Assembly (NCBI GenBank): GCA_944377365.1
Contig: CALWEQ010000003.1
Location: forward strand, 134,569-189,152
Source of the DNA: an uncultured Clostridia bacterium
Lineage (GTDB): Bacteria > Bacillota > Clostridia > Christensenellales > UBA1242
DNA: 54,584 nucleotides
Reading direction: 5' to 3'
This document shows, piece by piece, positions 25,447-38,974 of the stretch. Numbering within the stretch: the stretch's first letter is position 1; each line of letters opens with the position of its first letter. Under the pieces are notes generated by a model, which saw nothing but the letters and a program-made list of their open reading frames with translations, searched no databases and was not told the DNA's origin. Position numbers and translations under genes: made by a program.

Positions 25447-25475
25447 ATTCTAACATAGTTTGAAAATATTTCCAA
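25447..25475 (-). promoter_or_regulatory. Promoter between fusA and tuf
   Basis: TTGGAA (25470-25475), 17-bp spacer, extended -10 TGTTAGAAT (hexamer 25447-25452). It would give tuf a transcript separate from the str operon. Confidence 0.6.
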
Positions 25476-25505
25476 ATGTTTTAAACAACATTTTAAAATT
25501 ATTTT

Positions 25506-27584
25506 TTAATTTCTCTTTGATCTTTCACCGATGATCTTTTCAGCAATAGATTTAGGAACTTCTTGATATTTAAGAGGTTCCATAACATAAGTGCCTCTCC
25601 CTTGTGTTTGAGATCGAAGATCTGTGGCATAACCAAACATCTCTGATAATGGCACTTCAGCATTGACAATTTGAATGCCATGCGCTGATTCTGTTCCTGT
25701 CAAAATACCCCTACGAGATGTTAAATTGCCCATAACCGTTCCAAGATAGTCATCTGGTACTTCGACAGACACTTTCATAATAGGTTCTAAAAGCACAGGG
25801 TTTGCTTTTTTCGCACCATCCTGGAACGCAAGAGAGCCTGCGATTTTGAATGCCATTTCGGACGAATCGACCTCGTGATATGATCCATCAACTACCGTAA
25901 CTCTAAAGTCAACAGTTTCATAACCTGCAACGACACCATTCATTCTTGCTTCGTTTATGCCATTGTTGACTGGCTGGATGTATTCTTTTGGAATAGATCC
26001 ACCAACAGTCTTATCAACAAATTCGTAGCCTGAGCCTGGTTCCAAAGGTTCCATTTCAATAACGCAGTGTCCATATTGTCCCTTACCACCGGACTGACGA
26101 ATATATTTACCCTCTGCCCTTACAGCTTTTCTAATTGTTTCCTTATAAGAAACTTGAGGATCTCCTATGTTTGCTTCTACTTTAAATTCTCTTAATAATC
26201 TGTCAACAATGATTTCAAGATGCAATTCACCCATTCCTGCAATAAGTGTTTGCCCTGTCTCTTGGTTTGTGCTAACTCTAAATGTAGGATCTTCTCTCAT
26301 AAGTTTCGCAAGTGCGATAGCCATTTTTTCTTGCATATCTTTAGTTTTAGGCTCGATTGCAAGCTGAATAACAGGCTCTGGGAACTCCATACTTTCAAGT
26401 TGAATTGGGTGTTTTTCATCACAAAGTGTGTGGCCTGTTATTGTGTCTTTAAGTCCGACTATGGCTGCAATATCACCAGCTCCGACTTCACTTATTTCTT
26501 GCCTGTTGTTTGCATGCATTCTAATAAGTCGTCCAACACGCTCCTGCTTTCCTGTGATTGAATTGTAGACATAAGATCCTGCCTTTAAAAGTCCGCTGTA
26601 AACACGGAAGAAAGTAAGGCCACCAACAAATGGGTCAGTCATAATTTTAAACGCAAGTCCTGAAAAAGGAGCTGATTCGCTCGCCTCTCTTGTTTCTTCT
26701 TCGCCTGTATCAGGATTTATACCTTTTATAGGAGGAATATCAACTGGTGAAGGCAAATATTCCACCATAGCGTCCAAAAGCATTTGAACACCTTTGTTTT
26801 TGTAAGAAGATCCACAAAGAATTGGAGTGAATTTTCTTTCAATAGTTCCTTTTCTTATTGCAGCTTTCAATTCGGCGATTGAAATTTCATCACCCTCAAA
26901 ATATCTTTCAAGCAAAGCGTCATCTGTTTCAACAATCTTTTCGATCATTTCATCATGAAGTTTTTGCGCTTCTTTTTTGTATTCTTCAGGAATATCGACT
27001 ATTTCAAATTGTTGCCCCATTTCGTCTTTATATATTTCAGCTTTCATATTAAGCAAATCGATAATGCCAGAAAATGTGTCTGCTGAGCCAATATTTAATT
27101 GAATTGGAAGCGGAACAGTTTTCAATCTGTTTTTTATTGAATCAACGCAACCCATAAAATCTGCTGCATCTCTATCCATTTTGTTTACGTAAATAATTGT
27201 TGGAACGTGGTATTTAGTAGCTTGACGCCAAACAGTTTCAGTTTGAGGCTGAACCTTATCGCGTCCACTAAGAACCAACACAGCACCATCCAAAACTTTA
27301 AGTGAACGTTCTACTTCAACAGTAAAGTCCACGTGTCCTGGTGTGTCAATAATGTTTATTTTATGACCTTTCCAAGTACAAGTTGTGCAAGCAGAAGTGA
27401 TTGTGATTCCTCTTTCTTGTTCTTGGGCCATCCAGTCCATGGTCGCTTGTCCATCATGAACTTCGCCTATTTTATGGCTTTTGCCAGTATAAAACAAAAT
27501 ACGTTCGGTTGTGGTTGTTTTACCTGCGTCAATATGCGCCATTATTCCAACGTTTCTTGTCAATTTTAAATCGGTTGAAGGCAT
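25506..27584 (-). CDS. fusA: Elongation factor G
   Basis: EF-G is the translocation GTPase. The 692-aa protein has [20 protein letters not shown] (G1), DTPGHVDFT (G3), NKMDR (G4), then domains II-V ending in [22 protein letters not shown]. Length is standard. GGAG lies before the ATG. It follows rpsG in the str operon. Confidence 0.97.
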   Translation of the reverse strand: MPSTDLKLTRNVGIMAHIDAGKTTTTERILFYTGKSHKIGEVHDGQATMDWMAQEQERGITITSACTTCTWKGHKINIIDTPGHVDFTVEVERSLKVLDGAVLVLSGRDKVQPQTETVWRQATKYHVPTIIYVNKMDRDAADFMGCVDSIKNRLKTVPLPIQLNIGSADTFSGIIDLLNMKAEIYKDEMGQQFEIVDIPEEYKKEAQKLHDEMIEKIVETDDALLERYFEGDEISIAELKAAIRKGTIERKFTPILCGSSYKNKGVQMLLDAMVEYLPSPVDIPPIKGINPDTGEEETREASESAPFSGLAFKIMTDPFVGGLTFFRVYSGLLKAGSYVYNSITGKQERVGRLIRMHANNRQEISEVGAGDIAAIVGLKDTITGHTLCDEKHPIQLESMEFPEPVIQLAIEPKTKDMQEKMAIALAKLMREDPTFRVSTNQETGQTLIAGMGELHLEIIVDRLLREFKVEANIGDPQVSYKETIRKAVRAEGKYIRQSGGKGQYGHCVIEMEPLEPGSGYEFVDKTVGGSIPKEYIQPVNNGINEARMNGVVAGYETVDFRVTVVDGSYHEVDSSEMAFKIAGSLAFQDGAKKANPVLLEPIMKVSVEVPDDYLGTVMGNLTSRRGILTGTESAHGIQIVNAEVPLSEMFGYATDLRSQTQGRGTYVMEPLKYQEVPKSIAEKIIGERSKRN

Positions 27585-27641
27585 ATTTTTTCTCCTATAT
27601 ATAATTTATTAACTTTTTTGTAAAATTTAACTTTTAAAATT

Positions 27642-28115
27642 TTACCATCTATAATGAGCGAAAGCTTTGTTTGCTTCTGCCATTCTATGGAGCTCATCTC
27701 TTCTTTTGATTGAAGAACCTGTTTCATTGTAGGCATCCATAATTTCGCCAGCAAGTTTTTCAAACATATTTCTCTCGCCAGAACGTTTTCTTGCGAAAGT
27801 AACCATCCATCTGATAGCAAGAGTTTGGCGTCTTTCTGGTCTAATTTCAACAGGCACTTGATAATTTGCTCCGCCCACTCTTCTACTTTTTGTTTCAAGA
27901 ACAGGCTTAACATTTTCCAAAGCTTTGTTAAAAACATCAAGTGGTTCCAGTCCCATTTTTTCCTTAATGATGTCAAAAGCGTCATAAACAATACTTTGTG
28001 CAAGAGATTTCTTTCCATCTCTCATAACTTGATTGATAAGTTTAGTGACTGTTTTGCTTTTATAAATTGGGTCAGGAAGAACTGGTTTTTTCACTGCGGC
28101 ATTTCTTCTAGCCAT
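27642..28115 (-). CDS. rpsG: 30S ribosomal protein uS7
   Basis: A 157-aa S7 (usual 156). [20 protein letters not shown], the central [23 protein letters not shown] and the C-terminal [11 protein letters not shown] are canonical. AGGAGG precedes the ATG. Second gene of the str operon. Confidence 0.97.
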   Translation of the reverse strand: MARRNAAVKKPVLPDPIYKSKTVTKLINQVMRDGKKSLAQSIVYDAFDIIKEKMGLEPLDVFNKALENVKPVLETKSRRVGGANYQVPVEIRPERRQTLAIRWMVTFARKRSGERNMFEKLAGEIMDAYNETGSSIKRRDELHRMAEANKAFAHYRW

Positions 28116-28149
28116 ATTAATATCCTCCTAAATTATTATTTATTAAAAA

Positions 28150-28530
28150 TTATTTACTTTTTTTTGGTCGTTTTGCACCATATTTTGAACGAGACTGACT
28201 ACGTTTAGCAACGCCTGCAGTGTCCAATGTTCCTCTAATGATGTGATATCTCACACCAGGAAGGTCCTTAACTCTTCCTCCACGAACGAGCACAAGGCTG
28301 TGTTCTTGAAGGTTGTGTCCGATACCAGGGATATAGCAAGTTCCTTCCTGCCCGTTAGAAAACTTAACTCTGGCGATTTTACGAAGAGCCGAGTTAGGCT
28401 TTTTAGGAGTTGCAGTTCTAACAGAAAGGCAAACTCCACGTTTTTGAGGGCATTCGTTAAGAAGTGGCGACTTAGACTTTTTTTCAAAAGTTTTACGCCC
28501 CTTATTTACAAGCTGGTTAAATGTTGGCAT
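28150..28530 (-). CDS. rpsL: 30S ribosomal protein uS12
   Basis: A 126-aa S12 of the decoding centre. [44 protein letters not shown] and [17 protein letters not shown] are all present; the first Lys pair is intact, so no streptomycin-resistance change is visible there. AAAGGAGGATTAAGG precedes the ATG. First gene of the str operon, with a long 5' leader. Confidence 0.97.
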   Translation of the reverse strand: MPTFNQLVNKGRKTFEKKSKSPLLNECPQKRGVCLSVRTATPKKPNSALRKIARVKFSNGQEGTCYIPGIGHNLQEHSLVLVRGGRVKDLPGVRYHIIRGTLDTAGVAKRSQSRSKYGAKRPKKSK

Positions 28531-28720
28531 CCTTAATCCTCCTTTAAAAATTTGTCTAACTGCCTAAACAGTTTAAATTACTTTTTTTAAACATGAACAA
28601 CACAATTACGCGAAATCGTAACTCTACAAGAGCAAGCCTTGTAGATCAGTGAAAGAGCTGGAATTGCTCCCACTTGCTGTTTGTTTATGCCTCACAAAAA
28701 GACAGTCTCCGACATAAAGA
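28531..28720 (-). promoter_or_regulatory. Structured 5' leader of the str operon
   Basis: About 190 bases lie between the promoter and rpsL. Strong hairpins: CTACAAG/CTTGTAG (28624-28644) and AGT-x3-GAGC/GCTC-x2-ACT type stem (28648-28674). Such length and structure suggest a ribosomal-protein autoregulatory leader; I do not recognise a named family. Confidence 0.5.
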
Positions 28721-28727
28721 CTATGAT

Positions 28728-28756
28728 AATATATCAGTTTGAACAATTTTTGTCAA
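28728..28756 (-). promoter_or_regulatory. Promoter of the str operon
   Basis: TTGACA (28751-28756), 17-bp spacer, TATATT (28728-28733) on the minus strand. Confidence 0.8.
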
Positions 28757-28789
28757 GAATTTTTGCAATAAATAATTTTTTTTTGCGCT

Positions 28790-31700
28790 TTACAACGCAT
28801 TTATTCTATTTACAATCCCCGTTCTTGTCGCAACATCTAAAATATGGAATATTCCAAGTGGAATAGGCTTGCCTTCTCTAAAATTAAGCATATATCCAAA
28901 ATTGTTGTCCATTTGCGTGCTAACATCACTTATGACCTTACTAACAGTTCCACTCTTCGTCAACAATGAATAACTGTTTTCTACCTTTATCCCATTCGTT
29001 CCACCGTAAAATGCTCCCTGACTAGCAATCGAGCCTCCACTTACAACTATATCTAAATCAACACTACAAAATTCTATCTTAACATTTGAATATGTTGAAT
29101 AATCGGCATTTAAATTTCCCACAAATCCACCGACGGTCGCACCAGTTCCACTGACGGTTATGCTACCTTCCGAGTAACAATGTGTCAATTTAAAAGGATA
29201 GGAAGATGAACTTATCGTTATGTTTCCAATAATACCACCTGCCCCACCAGAAGCTTCAGTAACAGTTATATCCCCAAAATTTGCGGATTTAGAAATGTTG
29301 CAACCTGTCGTGGATGAAGCAGAAACGCTTCCCACAACTCCACCAACACTATCAAAAGAACCTGTAACAGAGCCTGTGTTATAGCAGTTGGTTATGGTTC
29401 TACCAGATCCCGCAACTCCGCCAACTTCTGAACCTCCAGTAACAGAACCTGTATTATAGCAACTCTCTATGGTCGTAAGTGAACCAGCGCCTCCCACAAC
29501 TCCGCCAATATAATAAAAAGAACCACTAACAGAGCCTGTGTTATAGCAGTTGGTTATGTTGGTTGGAAAACCATAAGAAGCATATCCCACAACTCCGCCA
29601 ACAGAATAGTAAGATCCCATAACAGAACCTGTGTTATAGCAACCAGTTATGGTTCCGCTTGCATCAACATTCCCCACAACGCCGCCGACATTTGATGAAC
29701 CTCTAACAGCGCCTGTGTTATGACAGCTCGTTATGGTTATACCACCAGAAGAAGTCTCTCCCACAACTCCACCTACAATTCGAGATCCTGTAACTATACC
29801 TGTGTTATAGCAGTTTGTTATGTTAATATCTCTTGCTAAAGCACTTATGTATCCCACAACTCCACCAACATAGGATTCATTAGCTACACCAACTATTGTG
29901 GCAGAGTTTTTACATTCTGTAATACTGATCACTCCTGGAGCCATACCAACTACACCACCAACATATTGATAACCATTTATATTTGATTCAGAAATGTTTA
30001 CCCGTGTTATTAATCCTGTCGCTGAACCAAAAAGTCCTTGATGAGAAAGCAGGTTACTTGTACTTATTCCTGTCACTTTAAACCCAGCTCCGTCATAATT
30101 GCCTGCAAATCTATTTAAACTTTCCACTCCGTAACGATCGTAATCCCGTCCAATCGGATCCCATAAATATCCAGAAAGATTTATATCAGCTGTTTGTTTA
30201 AAGTATGTTCCACTGTAATCAGTTCCTGAATTGACGTTTTTGGCAAGCAATGCTAGTTGTTGAGCATTGCTAATTTGATATGGTGATGATTGTGTTCCAT
30301 TCCCGCCACCATAGCTTGTCACCGTCACTTTGTCTGTCCAAAACTCAACAATTTCACTTTCTTCCCTAAAAGATGGATAACTATTATTCAAATTTGCGTC
30401 AATCTTCCAAACTGTAAAGAAATCCCATGCTACATCTTCTCCTGTTTGCCAATTCCCCGAAAATGGAGAGTACCATGTCTCTGTTTTTGCTAGTGTTGCT
30501 ATATTACTCAAATAAGTGCCATAACTTCCCTGCGTTCCAGTGACTCCTCCACCATAGTAACAGCTGGTTATGGTTGCGCTTGAACTAGCATATCCCACAA
30601 CTCCGCCTGAATTTGAAGAACCGTTAGTAACACCTGTGTTAAAACTGTTAGTCATAATTAAACTAGAATTAGCATATCCTACAACTCCTCCTACATAATT
30701 ATTAGACCAACCGACAGAACCTGAATTATAACAATTTTTTATCGTCGGAATAGGTCCAAAATAATCTGTATATCCTGCAATACCGCCAACATATAATACT
30801 TCTAACAAACCACCACTAATTGTACCAACATTATAGCAATTGATTATTGTTGTAGAAACAGCAAATCCTATAATTCCTCCTATTCTTTTATCATAACCAG
30901 TAATATTACCTTCGTTGTGGCATTTATCCATAACAGTCATAGATCCATTTCCCACGATACCGCCTATATTTTCAGATCCACTAATCTCATTAAAGTTATA
31001 ACAATCTGAAATTGTAACTTCAAATATACCGGCCATGCCCACGATACCGCCAACATTTGTGTCACCTGCAATTTTTCCACTATTTTCACAATTTTTTATA
31101 ATCTGATCTGTATCTCCATACATATTATTATTATCAATTACACCAATAATGCCAGCAACACTAGAACTCCCATTTACATTGCCGATGTTGTAACTAAAAC
31201 GAATAGTAAAAGCATTATCAATGCCCCCAACAATTCCACCAACGCCAGAATTACCTGAAACTGTACCTACATTGACACACATTATTTGTACGTTTGTATA
31301 ACCGCTAGAATCAGTGTAATATGTTTCAACAAATCCAGCGATACCACCAACGCAATCGTTTGTTCCACTTATTAAACTGGTGCTATATGCTTCTAGCCTT
31401 ACAATATCGGCAAGATATCCAGCTATTCCACCTACGTATTGGTGTCCGTTAACATGCGAATTCACAATGCCAATGTTTCGTAATGATATTGGATAAGAAC
31501 TAGAACCAGAACAAACATACCCAAACAAACCTTGGTATGAATATGCAATAGAAGATCCAACTGGTGTGAAAACTCCTGACACCGTGTGATTGCCACCATC
31601 ATAACTTCCTGAGAAATAGTTTTGTCTAGTCTCCCCTTCACGAGTATATCGAATCCCTATCGGTTGCCAGTAGTATTCTGAGAGGTCTATATCTACAGTT

Positions 31701-33556
31701 TGTTTAAAATACTTGCCTTGGAAGATATAATTGCCAGAATAATCTGTGCCTGAAACAAGCGGATTGTCTTCTTGCCCTTTTGTGTAAACAAGCCATGAAA
31801 GACCTGCAAGGTCTTCGGCTGAGTCAATTATGTAAGGATTGGATGCCGTGCCGTTGTTCGACCCTGGATTCGTGTACCATTCGATTGAGTAATAATTTGG
31901 ATCACTGATCCAATATTCAATAACAAATGATGGATAACCGTCATTCCTTCCAGCATCCAAAACCCAAACATTTTCAAAATCCCAAGAATATGACGAGTTC
32001 CAATTCGATGCAGTCGTATACCAGGAAAGTGTTTTTGGAGAATCTGTCGTAAGGCTCAAACTATATTCCGCTTGACCAGAAACATTAGTTCCTTCTATTC
32101 CTCCAACACTTAATGAGCAGTTGGCACCATAATAGCAGTTGGTTATGGTTATATTGCCAGAAGCAGATCCCACAACTCCGCCGACAGATGAAGAGCCATT
32201 AACAGAGCCTGTGTTATAGCAGTTGGTTATGGTTACAATACTGCCACGAGCAGCATAAGCATATCCCACAACTCCGCCTACCTGTGAAGAACCACTTACT
32301 GAGCCTGTGTTATAGCAGTTGGTTATGGTTATAGTACCAGAAGAAGGGTTAACATATCCCACAACTCCGCCAATAAAAGAACCACTAACAGAGCCTGTGT
32401 TATAGCAGTTGGTTATGGTTATAGTACCAGAAGAAAAAGGATAAGCATATCCCACAACTCCACCTACTCTTGAATCTCCTGTAACAGAGCCTGTGTTATA
32501 GCAGTTGGTTATGGTTATATTGCCAGAAACAACAGCACGTCCCACAACTCCACCGACAGAATCGCCAGATCCTCTAACAGAACCTGTGTTATAGCAGTTG
32601 GTTATGGTCCCAGAAGCAGATCCCACAACTCCGCCAACATATGCATCACTCGTTACGGTGCTGGTAACAGTGCCTGTGTTATAGCAGTTGGTTATGGTTG
32701 CAGAAGCACCTCCCGCAACCCCGCCGACAGAGCTGCGAGAACCACTAACAGAACCTGTGTTATAGCAGTTGGTTATGGTCCCAGAAGCATATCCCATAAC
32801 TCCGCCGACCTGTGAAGAACCACTTACTGAGCCTGTGTTATAGCAGTTGGTTATGGTCCCAGAAGCATATCCCACAACTCCGCCAACATATAAATAACCT
32901 TGAATATAAGAATTGGTGACCCCTATGTTTTTTATCGTTATCGGATAACTTGAACTTGAAGAAGAAACTCTACCAAACAATCCTTGATAGGAATATGCAC
33001 TAGAAGATCCAACTAGTGTATAAACACCTGAAACCGTGTGATTGCCACCATCATAACTTCCTGAGAAATTGTTTTGTCTAGTCTCCCCTTCACGAGTATA
33101 ATAAATCCCTATCGGTTGCCAGTAGTACGCAGAGAGATCGATGTTTACTGTTTGTTTAAAATACTTACTTTCAAAGATGTATGACACATCTCCGCTTGTT
33201 GTCACATCACTCGAATTGACGCTGTTGTTATAAACCAGCCATGAAAGTCCTGCGAGGTCCTCGGCTGAATCGATTATGTAAGGTTTAGATGCGGATGAAC
33301 CATCATTCGACCCTGGATTTGTGTACCAATCGATTGAATAGCGATCTTCGGTTATCCACGAGCCACTAGTATTTGTTGGAGTTGACGCTGCCTCGACAAC
33401 TGAAGTTTGTTCATTTAATGGTTTTGACATGGGATCCCATATCACCACCACTCCTAGAAAAAGCACAAAGCATAAAAAATAACTCAAAGCCACTGTAATT
33501 AGTTGTGCTTTTGTTAGGCCAATGCTACTAAAAAATCTTTTAAACTTTGCTTTCAT
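28790..33556 (-). CDS. GLUG-repeat surface protein
   Basis: A 1588-aa protein with an N-terminal hydrophobic segment (about 17-41) acting as signal or membrane anchor, then three large beta-helical GLUG arrays (roughly 60-520, 545-1040 and 1065-1550). Each array opens with a Y-x-I-x-W-Y-T-N-P-G-S or similar block, then W-x-P-I-G and F-x-G-x-Y-D-G-x-N-H-T-V-S-G, followed by tandem VGGVVG-x-A-S-G-x-ITNCYNTGSV units. GLUG repeats occur in IgA peptidases and adhesins. No LPxTG or C-terminal helix is seen. GGAG precedes the ATG. Likely an extracellular adhesin or scaffold; this is inference. Confidence 0.85.
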   Translation of the reverse strand: MKAKFKRFFSSIGLTKAQLITVALSYFLCFVLFLGVVVIWDPMSKPLNEQTSVVEAASTPTNTSGSWITEDRYSIDWYTNPGSNDGSSASKPYIIDSAEDLAGLSWLVYNNSVNSSDVTTSGDVSYIFESKYFKQTVNIDLSAYYWQPIGIYYTREGETRQNNFSGSYDGGNHTVSGVYTLVGSSSAYSYQGLFGRVSSSSSSYPITIKNIGVTNSYIQGYLYVGGVVGYASGTITNCYNTGSVSGSSQVGGVMGYASGTITNCYNTGSVSGSRSSVGGVAGGASATITNCYNTGTVTSTVTSDAYVGGVVGSASGTITNCYNTGSVRGSGDSVGGVVGRAVVSGNITITNCYNTGSVTGDSRVGGVVGYAYPFSSGTITITNCYNTGSVSGSFIGGVVGYVNPSSGTITITNCYNTGSVSGSSQVGGVVGYAYAARGSIVTITNCYNTGSVNGSSSVGGVVGSASGNITITNCYYGANCSLSVGGIEGTNVSGQAEYSLSLTTDSPKTLSWYTTASNWNSSYSWDFENVWVLDAGRNDGYPSFVIEYWISDPNYYSIEWYTNPGSNNGTASNPYIIDSAEDLAGLSWLVYTKGQEDNPLVSGTDYSGNYIFQGKYFKQTVDIDLSEYYWQPIGIRYTREGETRQNYFSGSYDGGNHTVSGVFTPVGSSIAYSYQGLFGYVCSGSSSYPISLRNIGIVNSHVNGHQYVGGIAGYLADIVRLEAYSTSLISGTNDCVGGIAGFVETYYTDSSGYTNVQIMCVNVGTVSGNSGVGGIVGGIDNAFTIRFSYNIGNVNGSSSVAGIIGVIDNNNMYGDTDQIIKNCENSGKIAGDTNVGGIVGMAGIFEVTISDCYNFNEISGSENIGGIVGNGSMTVMDKCHNEGNITGYDKRIGGIIGFAVSTTIINCYNVGTISGGLLEVLYVGGIAGYTDYFGPIPTIKNCYNSGSVGWSNNYVGGVVGYANSSLIMTNSFNTGVTNGSSNSGGVVGYASSSATITSCYYGGGVTGTQGSYGTYLSNIATLAKTETWYSPFSGNWQTGEDVAWDFFTVWKIDANLNNSYPSFREESEIVEFWTDKVTVTSYGGGNGTQSSPYQISNAQQLALLAKNVNSGTDYSGTYFKQTADINLSGYLWDPIGRDYDRYGVESLNRFAGNYDGAGFKVTGISTSNLLSHQGLFGSATGLITRVNISESNINGYQYVGGVVGMAPGVISITECKNSATIVGVANESYVGGVVGYISALARDINITNCYNTGIVTGSRIVGGVVGETSSGGITITSCHNTGAVRGSSNVGGVVGNVDASGTITGCYNTGSVMGSYYSVGGVVGYASYGFPTNITNCYNTGSVSGSFYYIGGVVGGAGSLTTIESCYNTGSVTGGSEVGGVAGSGRTITNCYNTGSVTGSFDSVGGVVGSVSASSTTGCNISKSANFGDITVTEASGGAGGIIGNITISSSSYPFKLTHCYSEGSITVSGTGATVGGFVGNLNADYSTYSNVKIEFCSVDLDIVVSGGSIASQGAFYGGTNGIKVENSYSLLTKSGTVSKVISDVSTQMDNNFGYMLNFREGKPIPLGIFHILDVATRTGIVNRINAL
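32210..32853 (-). repeat. Near-identical DNA repeats in the GLUG gene
   Basis: The 20-mer TGTGTTATAGCAGTTGGTTA (plus strand) recurs at 32210, 32306, 32396, 32492, 32585, 32675, 32756 and 32834, and also at 29375 and 29537. Spacings are 78-96 bases and all multiples of three, so units can be gained or lost in frame. Confidence 0.9.
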
Positions 33557-34017
33557 TAACTCCTTTTTTGTAATGCGTCGCTTTGCGTTTCAGCATCTTC
33601 TTAAAAAGTCGTGTAAATATTTATGTTGTGGCGAAATGGCGTCCGAGCAAAGCGAGGGCAAAGCTCGCGAGAGCTTTGGAATTTGCAAAAGCAAATTGCC
33701 ATTTTGCGTGTTTTTAGCCCGCCTTTTTATTGGCAAGCTCTTTTTTCTCCCCAAAGCATTGCTTTCACTTTTGTTTAACTTTTTGAAAAATAATTTTTCC
33801 AGAAAAATTCAGGTTTTAATTTACACTTTTATTTTAACAAAAAACCGTCTTTTTAGTCAAATAAAATTTACAGAAAATAATTAAATTAAAATTAATAATG
33901 AAAAATAATCATTAACAAAAAAACAAAAATAAAAACCACAATTGATTGATCGCAACAAAATATATGTAACATTAAAAAATGTTTGCAATTTCAATAACAC
34001 TTGACGTGTTTGTTTTT
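33557..34017. other. Intergenic gap upstream of the GLUG gene
   Basis: A 461-base gap between the GLUG gene and the end of ligA. The right half (33780-34017) is plain AT-rich DNA; a weak inverted repeat AACAC/GTGTT near 33990-34005 precedes Ts on the plus strand. The left half holds the hairpin element at 33631-33707. Confidence 0.5.
33631..33707. repeat. Cloverleaf-like hairpin element
   Basis: GCGAAATGGC (33631-33640) pairs with GCCATTTTGC (33698-33707, one G-T pair). Inside are CAAAGCTC-GCGA-GAGCTTTG (33659-33678) and AATTTGC-AAAA-GCAAATT (33680-33697), both perfect, plus an alternative stem GCGAG/CTCGC (33652-33668). It is GC-richer than its surroundings. It could be a dispersed palindromic repeat or a structured RNA. 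Confidence 0.5.
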
Positions 34018-38138
<4,121 letters not shown>

Positions 38139-38144
38139 GCCTAT

Positions 38145-38153
38145 ATTGTAGCA
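38145..38153 (-). promoter_or_regulatory. Extended -10 before pcrA
   Basis: TGCTACAAT on the minus strand with six bases to the pcrA ATG. The -35 is poor. Confidence 0.4.
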
Positions 38154-38165
38154 TAATAGTAAAAA

Positions 38166-38504
38166 TTATAAAACTGTTTTTCGTTCAAGTTCGTCATCTA
38201 ATTTCTTTTTACAAGCAAGATATTTGTCAATAATATCAAGCAAATATTTGTCTTTCATTGATCCTGACAAAGATTTATAATAATCCATATCCATTACTTC
38301 ACGAATTGGGTTTAATGCATCTTTTTCAATCACTTCTCTCGCTTTTGTTTCAAAGTTTTCATCATATGTTGAAAGTTTTTTTATTTTTATATTAGAACCA
38401 AAAACTCTTGATTTATTCTTCATAGAAATACTAGCTTTTGTATTGTTTCCTATCAATCTATTTTTGGCATTCATTGCAAGTTTTTTAAGTTCGTAATTTG
38501 ACAT
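38166..38504 (-). CDS. Unknown small basic protein
   Basis: A 112-aa protein I do not recognise. It is Lys/Asn-rich, with no membrane segment. The N-terminal third (MSNYELKKLAMNAKNRLIG, then KSRVFGSNIKIKKL) is basic, the rest is predicted helical (ETKAREVIEKDALNPIREVMDMDYYKSLSG, then YLLDIIDKYLACKKKLDDELERK). AAGGATT lies before the ATG. It is 27 bases upstream of pcrA in the same direction. Coding-like composition and a binding site argue it is real. Confidence 0.6.
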   Translation of the reverse strand: MSNYELKKLAMNAKNRLIGNNTKASISMKNKSRVFGSNIKIKKLSTYDENFETKAREVIEKDALNPIREVMDMDYYKSLSGSMKDKYLLDIIDKYLACKKKLDDELERKTVL

Positions 38505-38602
38505 TTTGTTAATCCTTCTTTTTTTTAATTTTCATCATTTTAAATGACAAAATAGATTTTAAAACAAATGGATTTTTACACAAAACAATTTTTGTTTTTA
38601 AT

Positions 38603-38619
38603 TTGTCGAAATTTTTCGA
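38603..38619. promoter_or_regulatory. Palindrome TCGAAA-TT-TTTCGA upstream of the 112-aa gene
   Basis: A perfect 14-bp palindrome (38606-38619); its left part also reads TTGTCGAA (38603-38610), identical to the Spo0A binding box. A single such box is expected by chance in AT-rich DNA of this size, so it is only a candidate operator. Confidence 0.3.
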
Positions 38620-38664
38620 AAGATAACTAATTTGCAAATTCATTTAATGACTTAATTTTTGACA

Positions 38665-38693
38665 ATAAAAAACGCGGAGATTTTTCCGCGTTT
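38665..38693 (-). terminator. Terminator of rpsU
   Basis: AAACGCGGA (38670-38678) pairs with TCCGCGTTT (38685-38693), followed on the minus strand by Ts. Confidence 0.85.
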
Positions 38694-38701
38694 ACCTAAT
38701 T

Positions 38702-38884
38702 TTAACCTCTTTTTCTTGCACGCTTTCTTGCTGCCTCGCGTTTGCGTTTTTTTGCAACGCTAGGTTTGTAGTAGGCTTCTTTTCTTCTTATATCACCAAT
38801 TATGCCGTCCTTTTGACATTTTCTTTTAAAGCGTTTAAGTGCGCTTTCAAGATTTTCATTCTCGCCAACCTTAACCGTAGTCAC
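38702..38884 (-). CDS. rpsU: 30S ribosomal protein bS21
   Basis: A 60-aa S21: TTVKVGENENLESALKRFKRKC, then EAYYKPSVAKKRKREAARKRARKR. Start is GTG 38884, preceded by GGAAGGTGGTGAG. Usual length for the family. Confidence 0.96.
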   Translation of the reverse strand: MTTVKVGENENLESALKRFKRKCQKDGIIGDIRRKEAYYKPSVAKKRKREAARKRARKRG

Positions 38885-38921
38885 TAAATCTCACCACCTT
38901 CCGTTTGAATTTAACTGTTTT

Positions 38922-38950
38922 ATTTTAAACTTTTTTTTTGTTTATGTCAA
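38922..38950 (-). promoter_or_regulatory. Promoter of rpsU
   Basis: TTGACA (38945-38950), 17-bp spacer, TAAAAT (38922-38927). Confidence 0.75.
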
Positions 38951-38974
38951 GTATATTGTATATTTTTTTATTTA

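Noticed and set aside
27566..28018. 150-aa minus-strand frame overlapping rpsG
   Set aside because: Shadow frame of rpsG, which is unmistakable.
32100..32880. Possible CRISPR array (regularly spaced 20-mers)
   Set aside because: The repeats and the intervals are all in frame within the GLUG protein and encode ITNCYNTGSV units; no cas genes are near.
33522..33884. 120-aa plus-strand open frame upstream of the GLUG gene
   Set aside because: It overlaps the GLUG start on the other strand and runs through the hairpin element; no ribosome binding site and no protein-like composition.
38603..38610. Spo0A box (TTGTCGAA), also at 9685-9692
   Set aside because: By a rough estimate for AT-rich DNA (about one-third GC), about two matches to this 8-mer are expected by chance in a window this size on both strands, so they do not by themselves show a Spo0A regulon.
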